64,000 nt of DNA from Rodentibacter caecimuris (GTDB lineage: Bacteria; Pseudomonadota; Gammaproteobacteria; Enterobacterales; Pasteurellaceae): the NCBI RefSeq assembly GCF_024622045.1, contig NZ_JANKBP010000006.1. The stretch is one strand, 5' to 3'. Shown piece by piece: positions 16,723 through 26,276 of the stretch. The notes beneath the pieces are model-generated. The model made no database searches. It saw only the letters and a list, made by a program, of their open reading frames with translations, and was not told the DNA's origin. Position 1 is the stretch's first letter, and every line of letters starts with the position of its first letter. Both the position numbers and the translations under genes were made by a program.

Positions 16723-19521
16723 TTAATGCGCTTCATCCCAGTTTTTCCCGACGCCGACATCTACAATCAAAGGTACGACAAGTTCAGCGGCGGTTTCCAT
16801 ATTTTGTTTGATTACTTTGCTAAAAAACTCGACTTTTTCCGACCGCACTTCAAACACTAATTCATCATGTACTTGCATAATCATATCAATATCGGGATCC
16901 TGGCGAAAGAGTTCGTCAAGTTTAATCATCGTACGTTTAATAATATCTGCTGCCGTGCCTTGCATTGGGGCATTGATGGCAACCCGTTCCGCCCCTTTTC
17001 GGCGCATTGCGTTAGCGGCATTAATATCCGGCAAATATAAACGACGACCGAATAGGGTTTCCACATAGCCTTGTGCTTTGGCTTTCTCGCGGATATCCTG
17101 CATAAAGGTTTGTACCCCCGGATAACGTTGGAAATATAAATCCATATATTTTTGTGCATCGCCACGTGGAATGCCAAGTTGGCGGGAAAGCCCAAAAGCG
17201 GACATCCCATAAATCAAACCAAAGTTGATGGCTTTTGCATTGCGGCGTTGCTCACCGGTTACTTCATTCAATGGTACGCCAAAGATTTCAGCAGCAGTGG
17301 AACGGTGAATATCTTTACCTTGTGCAAAGGCATTAATCAAACCTTGATCCTGAGATAAATGCGCCATAATGCGCAATTCGATTTGGGAATAGTCGGCAGC
17401 CAAGACGGAATAGCCTTCACGGGCAATAAAAGCTTGACGAATACGGCGACCTTCTTCATTACGGATCGGAATGTTTTGTAAATTTGGATCACTGGAGGAT
17501 AAACGCCCTGTTGCGGTTACCGCTTGATGGTAAGAAGTATGAACACGCCCTGTGTTCGGCTCTACCATTTGTGGTAATTTATCCGTATAGGTCGATTTTA
17601 ATTTGCTTAAGCCTCGATGTTCTACTAATACTTTTGGCAACTCGTGACTGTATGCCAATTCTTCCAATACTTCTTCATTGGTAGAAGGGGCACCTTTCGG
17701 GGTTTTTTGCAGCACTGGCAAACCGAGTTTATCAAATAAAATTTCTTGTAGTTGTTTGGTGGATGCTAGATTAAAGGTTTGCCCGGCGAGTTCGTAAGCG
17801 CGTGCTTCAAGTGCGGTCAATCTTGTGGCAATTTCATTGGATTGCATGAACAGGGCATCACTATCAATCAATACGCCGGTGCGTTCCATACGGGAAAGTA
17901 CGCTTAACAACGGCAATTCCATTTCTTCAAAAAGTGTGACTAAACTTGGCGTTTGCTGTAATTTCTGCCATAGTGCTTGTTGGAGTTTCATCGTGACATC
18001 TGCATCTTCGGCGGCATATTCCGCCGCTTGTTCCAATGGAATTTGATTGAATGTCAGTTGATTTTTACCTTTACCGGCAATATCTTCAAAGCTGATAGTC
18101 TGATGTCCTAAATAGCGTTTAGCGAGATCATCCATATTGTGACGACTGGTGCTGTCCAGCACATAGGATTCTAACATCGTATCAAAAGCAACACCTTGCA
18201 CATCAATGCCATTTCGCACCAAAATGGTGAGATCATATTTGATATTTTGTCCTACTTTTTTGATGTTGGCATTTTCAAGAATCGGTTTGAGTGCAGAAAG
18301 TGCGGTTGTTTTTTCGAGTGTTTGAGGCGCACCGAGATAATCCAGTTGTAGCGGAAGGTAAGCCGCTTCACCGTTCTCAAGCGCAAAAGAAAGCCCGACA
18401 AGATTCGCCGCCATATAATTCAGACTGTCGGTTTCGGTATCTAAGGCAAATAGGGAGGCTTTTGATAGCTTATCAATCCAACGCTCAAGATCAGCTGAAG
18501 TGAGTAAGGTTTCATATCGGCTGCGATCAATTTGAATTTCTGGTAATTTTTCAACCGCACTTCCCGACGGAATACTTTGTGTGGCTTGATACGGATTTAT
18601 TTTCACCGATTGATCGTTTGCCTGTGTGATGGAATCCGAACCGTTCATGACTTCATTTAACCAACGTTTAAATTCATAGCGACCAAAATATTCAATCAAT
18701 CGGTCATTATTACTTTCACCGAGCAATAATTCGTCAGGCGTTATGTTTAATAGCACATCGGTTTTAATCGTTGCAAGGGTGTAAGATAAATCCGCATTTT
18801 GTTTTTCAGCAATCAATTTTTCACCGAGCTTTTTTGCCCCTCGAATCGGCAACTCAGCCACCTTATCAAGATTGACATAAATTTCGGCCATATTGCCGAG
18901 ACCTTGTAAAAGCCCCAGTGCGGTTTTTTCTCCCACACCGGCAACCCCCGGAATGTTATCCGAGCTATCGCCCATCAGTGCGAGGTAATCAATAATGAGT
19001 TCCGGCGGAATACCGTATTTTTCAATCACACCTTGGCGGTCCAATAAGCTATTGTTCATGGTATTGATGAGCATAATATTGTCATCTACCAGTTGTGCCA
19101 TATCTTTATCGCCGGTGCTGATAAGCACTTTTTTACCGTTTTGGGACGCTTGTCTGGCGAGTGTGCCGATAACATCATCCGCTTCTACGCCCTCTACCAC
19201 TAAAAGGGGAATACCAAGGGCGCGGATCATATCGTGTAACGGTTGAATTTGCTTTCTGAGATCATCGGGCATAGGCGGGCGATGAGATTTGTATTGTTCG
19301 AACAGCTCATCCCGGAAGGTTTTCCCTTTGGCATCAAATACCACGGCAATGTGGCTAGGCTGCACCTGTGAAATCAGGCTTTTAAGCATATTTAATACAC
19401 CATACATTGCACCGGTTGGTTCACCGGCAGAATTCGTTAAAGGGGGAAATGCATGAAATGCGCGATATAAGTAAGAAGAACCATCCACTAATACCAGTGG
19501 ATTTGCTGCGATCTGTGCCAT
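16723..19521 (-). CDS. polA: DNA polymerase I
   Basis: This 932-residue protein has the usual three domains. The 5'-3' exonuclease is at about 1-295 (VDGSSYLYRAFHAFPPL, GDSSDNIPG). The 3'-5' proofreading domain is at about 330-520, with the acidic residues intact (FALDTETDSL, FDTMLESYVL, YAAEDADVTMKL). The polymerase domain follows to the end (DYSQIELRIMAHLS, RRNAKAINFGLIYGMS, MQVHDELVFEV). It acts in Okazaki-fragment maturation and repair. The start is preceded by GAG. It is divergent from zapA. Confidence 0.97.
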   Translation of the reverse strand: MAQIAANPLVLVDGSSYLYRAFHAFPPLTNSAGEPTGAMYGVLNMLKSLISQVQPSHIAVVFDAKGKTFRDELFEQYKSHRPPMPDDLRKQIQPLHDMIRALGIPLLVVEGVEADDVIGTLARQASQNGKKVLISTGDKDMAQLVDDNIMLINTMNNSLLDRQGVIEKYGIPPELIIDYLALMGDSSDNIPGVAGVGEKTALGLLQGLGNMAEIYVNLDKVAELPIRGAKKLGEKLIAEKQNADLSYTLATIKTDVLLNITPDELLLGESNNDRLIEYFGRYEFKRWLNEVMNGSDSITQANDQSVKINPYQATQSIPSGSAVEKLPEIQIDRSRYETLLTSADLERWIDKLSKASLFALDTETDSLNYMAANLVGLSFALENGEAAYLPLQLDYLGAPQTLEKTTALSALKPILENANIKKVGQNIKYDLTILVRNGIDVQGVAFDTMLESYVLDSTSRHNMDDLAKRYLGHQTISFEDIAGKGKNQLTFNQIPLEQAAEYAAEDADVTMKLQQALWQKLQQTPSLVTLFEEMELPLLSVLSRMERTGVLIDSDALFMQSNEIATRLTALEARAYELAGQTFNLASTKQLQEILFDKLGLPVLQKTPKGAPSTNEEVLEELAYSHELPKVLVEHRGLSKLKSTYTDKLPQMVEPNTGRVHTSYHQAVTATGRLSSSDPNLQNIPIRNEEGRRIRQAFIAREGYSVLAADYSQIELRIMAHLSQDQGLINAFAQGKDIHRSTAAEIFGVPLNEVTGEQRRNAKAINFGLIYGMSAFGLSRQLGIPRGDAQKYMDLYFQRYPGVQTFMQDIREKAKAQGYVETLFGRRLYLPDINAANAMRRKGAERVAINAPMQGTAADIIKRTMIKLDELFRQDPDIDMIMQVHDELVFEVRSEKVEFFSKVIKQNMETAAELVVPLIVDVGVGKNWDEAH

Positions 19522-19681
19522 AAAAATCTCATATGAAAGCTAAAGATGGCGACATTATAGCGTAAATTCAGAGTCGGTGCGAAGCGCTAAAGCCGACTGA
19601 CGCGATGTAAAAAATATGACGAAAAAGTTTGCTTATGGCATAATGCCGTCCCGTTCAAAAATGAAAATTAAAGGAAATACA

Positions 19682-19978
19682 ATGTCATTAAAATCGGTTG
19701 AAATTGTCGTATTGGGACAAGTATTACGTTTAAATGTGCCTTATGAGCAGGAAGAGGATTTACGCCAAGCGGCACGTAATTTAGATGCGTTGGTTTCTGA
19801 AATGAAAGAAAAAACAGGGTTAATTCAGCTTGATCGTGTGCTTTCTATTGTGGCATTAAATTTGAGTTTTGAACTGACTCAAGAGAAACACAAAAATGCA
19901 CAAATCGAAGAGGTGTTGAAAACACGGATTCGCCAGTTAGATCATTCTTTGGAGAACATTCGTTCTGCAAGAGAATAA
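19682..19978 (+). CDS. zapA: Cell-division protein ZapA
   Basis: This 98-residue protein has an N-terminal globular part (SVEIVVLGQVLRLNVPYEQEEDLRQAARNLD) and a long C-terminal coiled coil typical of ZapA. ZapA crosslinks FtsZ filaments at the division site. The ATG at 19682 follows AAAGGA; an in-frame ATG-type start further upstream at 19616 lacks support and family length. Gene order zapA, 6S RNA, 5-formyl-THF cyclo-ligase is conserved in gammaproteobacteria. Confidence 0.93.
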   Translation: MSLKSVEIVVLGQVLRLNVPYEQEEDLRQAARNLDALVSEMKEKTGLIQLDRVLSIVALNLSFELTQEKHKNAQIEEVLKTRIRQLDHSLENIRSARE

Positions 19979-20055
19979 TTTGTGAGCAAGATCGCAGATT
20001 TTTAAAATAAAGGCTGGTAAAAACACCTGCTTTTCGCTAGTATAACGGCATAGAG

Positions 20056-20260
20056 ATTTCCTGGAATGTTCGACAATGGGTTATGTCCCTGAGCCGATAC
20101 TTAAAATCTTATAAATCGGTTTCCCGTCATTGGTGTGTAGGCTTTGCCTTTATTCTTCTCCTGAAAAATAAAGGAATTAAGAAACCTGAAAATGACCTTA
20201 TCGATTTCCTTGAACCGTCGGGTTCAAGGACTACCACCCACAACGGCATTCCGGGTTCTT
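20056..20260 (+). ncRNA. ssrS: 6S RNA
   Basis: This lies between zapA and the fau gene, the conserved position of ssrS. It contains the recognisable 6S elements: the closing stem GGAATGTTCG / CGGCATTCC, GTCCCTGAGCCGATAC near the 5' side and CCTTGAACC...GGTTCAAGG near the 3' side. 6S RNA mimics an open promoter and binds sigma70 RNA polymerase in stationary phase. TATAAC at 20041 is a likely -10 box just upstream. The ends are approximate. Confidence 0.88.
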
Positions 20261-20273
20261 TCCTTCTACTTTT

Positions 20274-20840
20274 ATGAACACTCAGCAACAACGCCAACAA
20301 ATTCGTCGTCAGATTCGAAAAACTCGCTCGAATTTGACCGCACTTCAACAACAGCAGGCAGAGCAAACCGTTACGCAGCAAGCCCTTAATTTGATAGAAC
20401 GCCGTCAGGCAAAAAATATCGCGTTATATCTCTCTTTTGATGGTGAAATTTCAACCCAATCCCTAATAAAAACCCTCTGGAAAAAAAATAAAAAAGTATT
20501 TTTACCCGTCTTGCACCCTTTTGCGAAAAATCACTTACTCTTTTTACAGTATTTGCCTGACACTCCGATGGTGCAAAACCGTTTTGGCATTTGGGAACCA
20601 AAATTGAATGTTCAGAATGTGTTACCAATCAATGAGTTGGATATTCTTTTTACTCCCTTGGTCGCATTTGACAAACAGGGAAATCGATTGGGAATGGGCG
20701 GTGGATTTTATGATCGTACATTGCAAGATTGGCAACAAAAAGCCTTTATTCCTGTTGGTTTAGCTCATTCTTGCCAGCAAGTTGAGGCATTGCCTATTGA
20801 ACATTGGGATATCCCGCTTTTTAATATTTTGATTGGGTAA
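20274..20840 (+). CDS. fau: 5-formyltetrahydrofolate cyclo-ligase
   Basis: This 188-residue enzyme of the MTHFS/YgfA family converts 5-formyl-THF to 5,10-methenyl-THF using ATP. The end motif GNRLGMGGGFYDRTL and the substrate motif RFGIWEP are present. The gene starts immediately after 6S RNA, so both may share a transcript, as in E. coli. Confidence 0.92.
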   Translation: MNTQQQRQQIRRQIRKTRSNLTALQQQQAEQTVTQQALNLIERRQAKNIALYLSFDGEISTQSLIKTLWKKNKKVFLPVLHPFAKNHLLFLQYLPDTPMVQNRFGIWEPKLNVQNVLPINELDILFTPLVAFDKQGNRLGMGGGFYDRTLQDWQQKAFIPVGLAHSCQQVEALPIEHWDIPLFNILIG

Positions 20841-20979
20841 AATCTATCATTTCAATTTAATTGATAGGTAAAATCAAAAATATTTCACTTTTCCCCTTGA
20901 AATCCCCCCAAATGATCTTACTTACCCTGTGTGAATGGTGAAAGCCAAATTGAATGTAACTTAAGAGGGAAAAGATAAA

Positions 20980-23550
20980 ATGAATATAGAAAAATTTACC
21001 ACAAAATTCCAGCAAGCCTTGAGCGAGGCACAATCTCTCGCGCTTGGCAAAGATAATCAGTTTATCGAACCGGTGCATTTATTGACAGCACTTTTAAACC
21101 AACAAGACGGCTCGGTTGCCCCGATTTTAACTGCAAGCGGGGTAAATGTTGCCTTATTGCGTAATGAGTTAAATAGCGAACTCAATAAATTGCCGCAAGT
21201 TTCCGGCAATGGGGGAGATGTACAAATTTCCCGTCAATTACTTAATTTATTGAATTTATGCGACAAACTTGCCCAACAAAGACAAGATAAATTTATTTCA
21301 AGCGAGTTGTTTTTGCTTGCTGCATTAGAAGAACGCGGCGCGTTGAAAGATATTTTAACCAAATGCGGGGCGAAAAAAGAGCAAATTGCGCAAGCGATTC
21401 AACAAATTCGTGGAGGACAAAGCGTGAACGATCAAAATGCGGAAGAAAGCAGACAAGCTCTTGAAAAATACACGATTGATTTAACTAAACGGGCAGAAAG
21501 TGGCAAACTTGATCCGGTGATCGGACGTGATGAAGAAATCCGTCGAACCATTCAAGTTTTGCAACGCCGGACTAAAAATAACCCAGTCTTAATTGGCGAA
21601 CCGGGCGTGGGAAAAACAGCCATTGTAGAAGGTTTGGCGCAGCGTATTGTAAACGGTGAAGTGCCGGAAGGGCTAAAAAATAAACGTGTTCTTTCTTTAG
21701 ATATGGGCGCGTTGATTGCGGGCGCAAAATATCGTGGTGAATTTGAGGAACGCTTGAAAGCGGTATTGAATGAATTGGCAAAAGAAGAAGGCAGGGTCAT
21801 TCTATTTATTGATGAAATTCACACCATGGTTGGCGCTGGTAAAACAGATGGTGCAATGGATGCAGGTAATTTGTTAAAACCGAGTTTGGCACGCGGTGAA
21901 TTACACTGCGTGGGAGCGACAACCTTGGATGAATATCGTCAATATATTGAAAAAGATGCGGCATTGGAGCGTCGTTTCCAAAAAGTGTTTGTGGACGAAC
22001 CAAGCGTAGAAGACACTATCGCCATTTTACGTGGTTTAAAAGAACGTTATGAAATTCACCATCACGTAGATATTACCGATCCGGCGATTGTGGCGGCAGC
22101 AACTCTTTCACATCGTTATGTTTCCGATCGCCAATTGCCGGATAAAGCCATTGATTTAATTGATGAGGCGGCATCCAGTATCCGTATGGAAATTGACTCC
22201 AAACCGGAACCACTTGATCGTCTTGAACGCCGCATTATCCAATTAAAATTGGAGCAACAAGCACTGAAAAAAGAAGAAGATGAGGCGAGCCGTAAACGTT
22301 TGGAAACCTTAGAAAAAGAACTTGCCGATAAAGAACGTGAATATGCGGAATTGGAAGAAGTATGGAAATCTGAAAAAGCCACACTTTCCGGTTCACAACA
22401 TATTAAGCAAGCACTAGATGCGGCGAAAACCGAAATGGAGCAAGCCCGCCGTGCCGGTGATTTAAATAAAATGTCGGAGCTACAATACGGTCGCATTCCT
22501 GAATTGGAAAAACAACTTGCTCAAGCTGAAACGAGCGAAGGCAAAGAAATGAGTTTATTACGTTATCGTGTAACCGATGAAGAAATTGCAGAAGTGCTTT
22601 CCAAAGCGACAGGGATTCCGGTGTCCAAAATGATGGAAGGTGAAAAAGAAAAACTGTTGCGAATGGAAGAAGAATTGCACAAACGTGTGATTGGTCAGGA
22701 CGAAGCGGTGGATGCCGTCGCCAATGCGATTCGCCGTAGCCGCGCCGGACTTTCCGATCCAAACCGCCCGATTGGTTCTTTCCTATTCTTAGGGCCGACC
22801 GGTGTAGGGAAAACGGAATTGTGTAAAACTTTAGCAAAATTCCTCTTTGACAGTGATGATGCAATGGTGCGCATTGATATGTCGGAGTTTATGGAAAAAC
22901 ACAGCGTTTCCCGTTTAGTCGGTGCGCCTCCGGGTTATGTGGGCTATGAAGAAGGCGGTTATTTAACTGAGGCGGTTCGTCGTCGCCCTTATTCTGTGAT
23001 TTTACTTGATGAGGTTGAGAAAGCGCACGCCGATGTATTCAATATTTTATTACAAGTGTTGGATGACGGGCGTTTAACCGACGGTCAAGGCAGAACGGTG
23101 GATTTCCGTAATACTGTAGTGATTATGACCTCTAATTTGGGCTCCCATTTAATTCAAGAGCACCAAAGCGAAAGCTATGATGAAATGAAAAATAGGGTAA
23201 TGTCGGTGGTGAGTCAACATTTCCGCCCGGAGTTTATCAATCGTATTGATGAAACCGTGGTGTTCCACCCGTTGGCGAAAGAAAATATCCGTGCCATTGC
23301 AAGCATTCAATTAGAACGTCTGGCAAAACGTATGGAAAGCCGTGGTTACGAAATTGTATTCAGCGAAGCACTCATTGATTTCATTGGTGAAGTAGGCTAT
23401 GACCCAGTTTATGGCGCACGCCCGTTAAAACGTGCGATTCAGCAAGAGATCGAAAATCCGTTGGCACAACAAATCCTTTCCGGTAAATTGCTGCCAAGCA
23501 GTGTGGTAACTGTGGATTATACCGATGGCAAGGTTGTCGCAAAACAATAA
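20980..23550 (+). CDS. clpB: ATP-dependent disaggregase ClpB
   Basis: This 856-residue protein has a Clp N-terminal domain (1-145), NBD1 with Walker A GEPGVGKT, a coiled-coil middle domain (about 405-525), and NBD2 with Walker A GPTGVGKT and the GYVG pore loop. It rescues aggregated proteins with DnaK. The upstream region contains CCCCTTGAAATCCCCCC (about 20893-20909), which includes a CTTGAAA like the -35 box of sigma32 promoters. A correctly spaced -10 box is not obvious. A good hairpin follows at 23612-23645. Confidence 0.96.
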   Translation: MNIEKFTTKFQQALSEAQSLALGKDNQFIEPVHLLTALLNQQDGSVAPILTASGVNVALLRNELNSELNKLPQVSGNGGDVQISRQLLNLLNLCDKLAQQRQDKFISSELFLLAALEERGALKDILTKCGAKKEQIAQAIQQIRGGQSVNDQNAEESRQALEKYTIDLTKRAESGKLDPVIGRDEEIRRTIQVLQRRTKNNPVLIGEPGVGKTAIVEGLAQRIVNGEVPEGLKNKRVLSLDMGALIAGAKYRGEFEERLKAVLNELAKEEGRVILFIDEIHTMVGAGKTDGAMDAGNLLKPSLARGELHCVGATTLDEYRQYIEKDAALERRFQKVFVDEPSVEDTIAILRGLKERYEIHHHVDITDPAIVAAATLSHRYVSDRQLPDKAIDLIDEAASSIRMEIDSKPEPLDRLERRIIQLKLEQQALKKEEDEASRKRLETLEKELADKEREYAELEEVWKSEKATLSGSQHIKQALDAAKTEMEQARRAGDLNKMSELQYGRIPELEKQLAQAETSEGKEMSLLRYRVTDEEIAEVLSKATGIPVSKMMEGEKEKLLRMEEELHKRVIGQDEAVDAVANAIRRSRAGLSDPNRPIGSFLFLGPTGVGKTELCKTLAKFLFDSDDAMVRIDMSEFMEKHSVSRLVGAPPGYVGYEEGGYLTEAVRRRPYSVILLDEVEKAHADVFNILLQVLDDGRLTDGQGRTVDFRNTVVIMTSNLGSHLIQEHQSESYDEMKNRVMSVVSQHFRPEFINRIDETVVFHPLAKENIRAIASIQLERLAKRMESRGYEIVFSEALIDFIGEVGYDPVYGARPLKRAIQQEIENPLAQQILSGKLLPSSVVTVDYTDGKVVAKQ

Positions 23551-23572
23551 ATCTAAAATACCGGTAATTATA

Positions 23573-24040
23573 TAGCAGTTGCACGAAGATTTAACCGATT
23601 AAAAGTCTTTCAATTCCCATTGAAATTTTAACTCAATGGGAATTTTTATTATGTCAAAAACCGTTTAACAAGAATTGAGTACATCTGATTTCTCAAGTAT
23701 TCAAACAAAAAACATCAATCTTATGCTAGAAGAGAATTAAGAACGATAATAAAGACTTTAAAAAGCAGTTCAATGAATGCATTTTATTTGTGAATTTATT
23801 ATTGGAAAATAAAAGTACCAATCTTTTTTAAATAAACGCTCAGAAAAAGCGAGTGAAAAAGGCAAATATTCTTATAAACATCGTTATGTAAGAGCTGTAT
23901 TGTCAAGTATTCAATGATATTTTGACTATTTATTTACCTATGAAAAATATTCTGAGCTAAATATTTAAAAGACGGCAAATAGAGTACAGGAATTATTTAA
24001 AGAACTAAAAGATAAATTACTCTATCAATTGGTTTGATGG
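23573..24040 (+). mobile_element. Decayed insertion sequence, left flank of restriction island
   Basis: The end 23573-23647 matches the right flank in inverted orientation. From ATG 23651 a broken transposase can be followed through several frames. Recognisable pieces are NKDFKKQFNECILFVN, YKHRYVRAVLSSIQ, then YLFTYEKYSELNI and RVQELFKELKDKL, typical of the C-terminal part of IS256-type (variant zinc-binding) transposases. Many stops and frameshifts make it non-functional. From 24041 to 24305 I see no intact gene, only AT-rich sequence that may be further transposase tail. Confidence 0.65.
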
Positions 24041-24305
24041 TAAGATATTGTTTAAATAATGAATTTTTAAATAAAAATAGTTAATGGAGATAATTAAATA
24101 ATAATAATAAACTCCTCCTTTTTGTCTACTATGCCATTTCAAAATACTACGAAAAAATAATCAATGCCGATCTAAAATTGGTGGGTAGTCTTTAACCATT
24201 TTTCTTTGAAATTTAGTGATCGTTTAAAGGTTCACTTTTAAGTGAAATGGGTATTTATACAAAATTATGGGATAGGATCCTTTTAACCCTTAGTTTTGAG
24301 ATATT

Positions 24306-26276
24306 CTATATTCCGCCAATGCCTGCCTCCTGTACTAAGTTATCATACCAATCTGAAACATTTTGAGAGATTTCTTGCTGATGATATTTTTCAAAGGTGG
24401 CATAAAGTTTTTTATAATAAACCTTATTTTCGATAATAGATTTTAGCGATTGTGTATCAAGGGAAATAATCTTTAATCCATTGATAGTGTCATTCTTACC
24501 ATAATAAGGCATCATTTTTCTAAATCTAAAATCTGAAATTACATTTTTGTGTAGGAATGTACTCACAAATAAAGAATAATCATTTGGATTATTGGATCTC
24601 AAACGATATTCCCCTAAATGACGTGAAACAGGTTCCATTTCCATTCTGCGTTGATTGTTTCCATCTGCAAGTGTTGGCTCAATTAATAAAGTATGTTCAG
24701 GGTAATATTGAGTAGATTGATATTTATAGACAATATCTGCTTCTCCGCCTTTAGCGTGGGATTTTGGCAATAATTGAGCATCTAGAGACAACTGCATATA
24801 GTCTAAAATATCGCCTTGTTTTTCACTCACCTTATACCAAATTATACCAATGATATATTCAAAAATAGAATAAATTTCTGCATTATCTGTTACTAATTCA
24901 CGAATGCGATCATCGTTACGATTTTCAAAACAATGCAATAATTCTACTAAAGTTTTATCATTAAATTTCTTGTCTATCAAAAGGTTAAAGCGTTGCTGTC
25001 TTTCATTGTGGATATAATTACTAACTTGTTGAGGAGTTTTAAATTCAATACCTAATTCTTGACTAATTAGATTATAAACTGCTTGAATATCAATATTCTC
25101 TATTGAAATTGCTTTTTCTATAGATACATTTTTCTCTAGATTAATATTAGCTTTAAAAGCAATATTCTTGATTTGTTGATCATAAAGTTTAAAGAAATAT
25201 TTTGCAATGACATCAAATTTTACAATTTCATCGTCAAAAATAATGGTGTCAGTCAGAGATAGATAACGACGATTAAGATCAAAGTAATCTTTTAAAGTAG
25301 CAACAGCTTTAAATAAGTGCATATATTTAAAGAAAGCCTCTTTAAATTCTTGCTCATTTTTACACTCAAAGAATGGATTGCTTTCTTGAATGGTCTGAAT
25401 ACCTTTCTTTTTCACCACACTTTTTGAGTGCGTATTAAATAATAATTTTTTCCACTCACTTTTTGGCTGCTTGAGTTTATCAATAGCTTGTAATAAATCA
25501 AAAGCAAGATCCTTTCTATTTAATGATAGCTCTTTAAGTAATTGATAAACGGAAAAATATGGTTTGTCATAATTCTTACTTTTTCTATTCATACCAATAG
25601 AGCAAATTAAGGCTTCAGAAACTTCATTTTTTTTCAGTGCCTTTTGAGCATTTTGGTAGTTTTCAAATCTCATTAAGTGATTGAATAAAATATCATTTAA
25701 TGTTGTTTCTTTATTTCTTAGTTTTGGAATTTCACCAATTAGAAAATCAAAATCAGTTTGCGATGTTGTTATTGGTAATAAGTAGCGAAATTCATCAAAG
25801 GTCAAATAATCCAGTTTATTTAAATACATCGCCAGTACAATGTAAGGTCTGATCTTATTTTCACCTACAGATAAACTTGTTTTTAATAATTGCAATAAAT
25901 AGGCATAACTATCCTGTTCAATATTAAAGATATTTTCAGAAGAAAAGTTATTATTTTCTGATATTGACAGTAGATATTGACTAGCTTCAGTTAATTTACG
26001 ATCTTTGCTCAATAATCCAATATCAACCAAGCCTGATGTCTTTTCACGAGCATCTTTAGCTTTGTTAGACGCTTCGCCTTTTACAAAGCTATTTTTATGT
26101 AACCAATTATAGTATTCGGGTTGAGAATATTTATCCCATTTCCATTCACTGTAATTTTTTTGAAAATCACTTAATAATTTTAGTTGTTGTTCTGTTTTTA
26201 GATTTAATTGAGCTGTACGGAAACTGGTTGTACCCACCACCCAACAAAAACTCTTATAAGGAATATCAATAATCAT
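24306..26276 (-). CDS. AlwI-family type IIS restriction endonuclease
   Basis: This 656-residue protein's C-terminal part matches AlwI-like nucleases: GGEADIVY (Asp514), then LLIEPT (Glu533) and QRRMEMEPVSRHLGEY, which gives a PD-(D/E)XK catalytic core. The N-terminal 400 residues would be the DNA-recognition part. The family cuts a few bases outside asymmetric sites (AlwI itself: GGATC). Its ATG overlaps the methyltransferase stop by 11 nt, so expression of nuclease follows methylase. Specificity cannot be read from the sequence. The gene is AT-rich compared with its neighbours, as is common for transferred restriction systems. Confidence 0.83.
   Translation of the reverse strand: MIIDIPYKSFCWVVGTTSFRTAQLNLKTEQQLKLLSDFQKNYSEWKWDKYSQPEYYNWLHKNSFVKGEASNKAKDAREKTSGLVDIGLLSKDRKLTEASQYLLSISENNNFSSENIFNIEQDSYAYLLQLLKTSLSVGENKIRPYIVLAMYLNKLDYLTFDEFRYLLPITTSQTDFDFLIGEIPKLRNKETTLNDILFNHLMRFENYQNAQKALKKNEVSEALICSIGMNRKSKNYDKPYFSVYQLLKELSLNRKDLAFDLLQAIDKLKQPKSEWKKLLFNTHSKSVVKKKGIQTIQESNPFFECKNEQEFKEAFFKYMHLFKAVATLKDYFDLNRRYLSLTDTIIFDDEIVKFDVIAKYFFKLYDQQIKNIAFKANINLEKNVSIEKAISIENIDIQAVYNLISQELGIEFKTPQQVSNYIHNERQQRFNLLIDKKFNDKTLVELLHCFENRNDDRIRELVTDNAEIYSIFEYIIGIIWYKVSEKQGDILDYMQLSLDAQLLPKSHAKGGEADIVYKYQSTQYYPEHTLLIEPTLADGNNQRRMEMEPVSRHLGEYRLRSNNPNDYSLFVSTFLHKNVISDFRFRKMMPYYGKNDTINGLKIISLDTQSLKSIIENKVYYKKLYATFEKYHQQEISQNVSDWYDNLVQEAGIGGI

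Noticed and set aside
20083..20277. Frames of 64-84 codons on both strands between zapA and fau
   Set aside because: The stretch has the position and sequence elements of 6S RNA.
20885..20920. Sigma32 promoter of clpB
   Set aside because: A CTTGAAA box is present, but I could not find a -10 box at the right spacing, so it is only mentioned under clpB.
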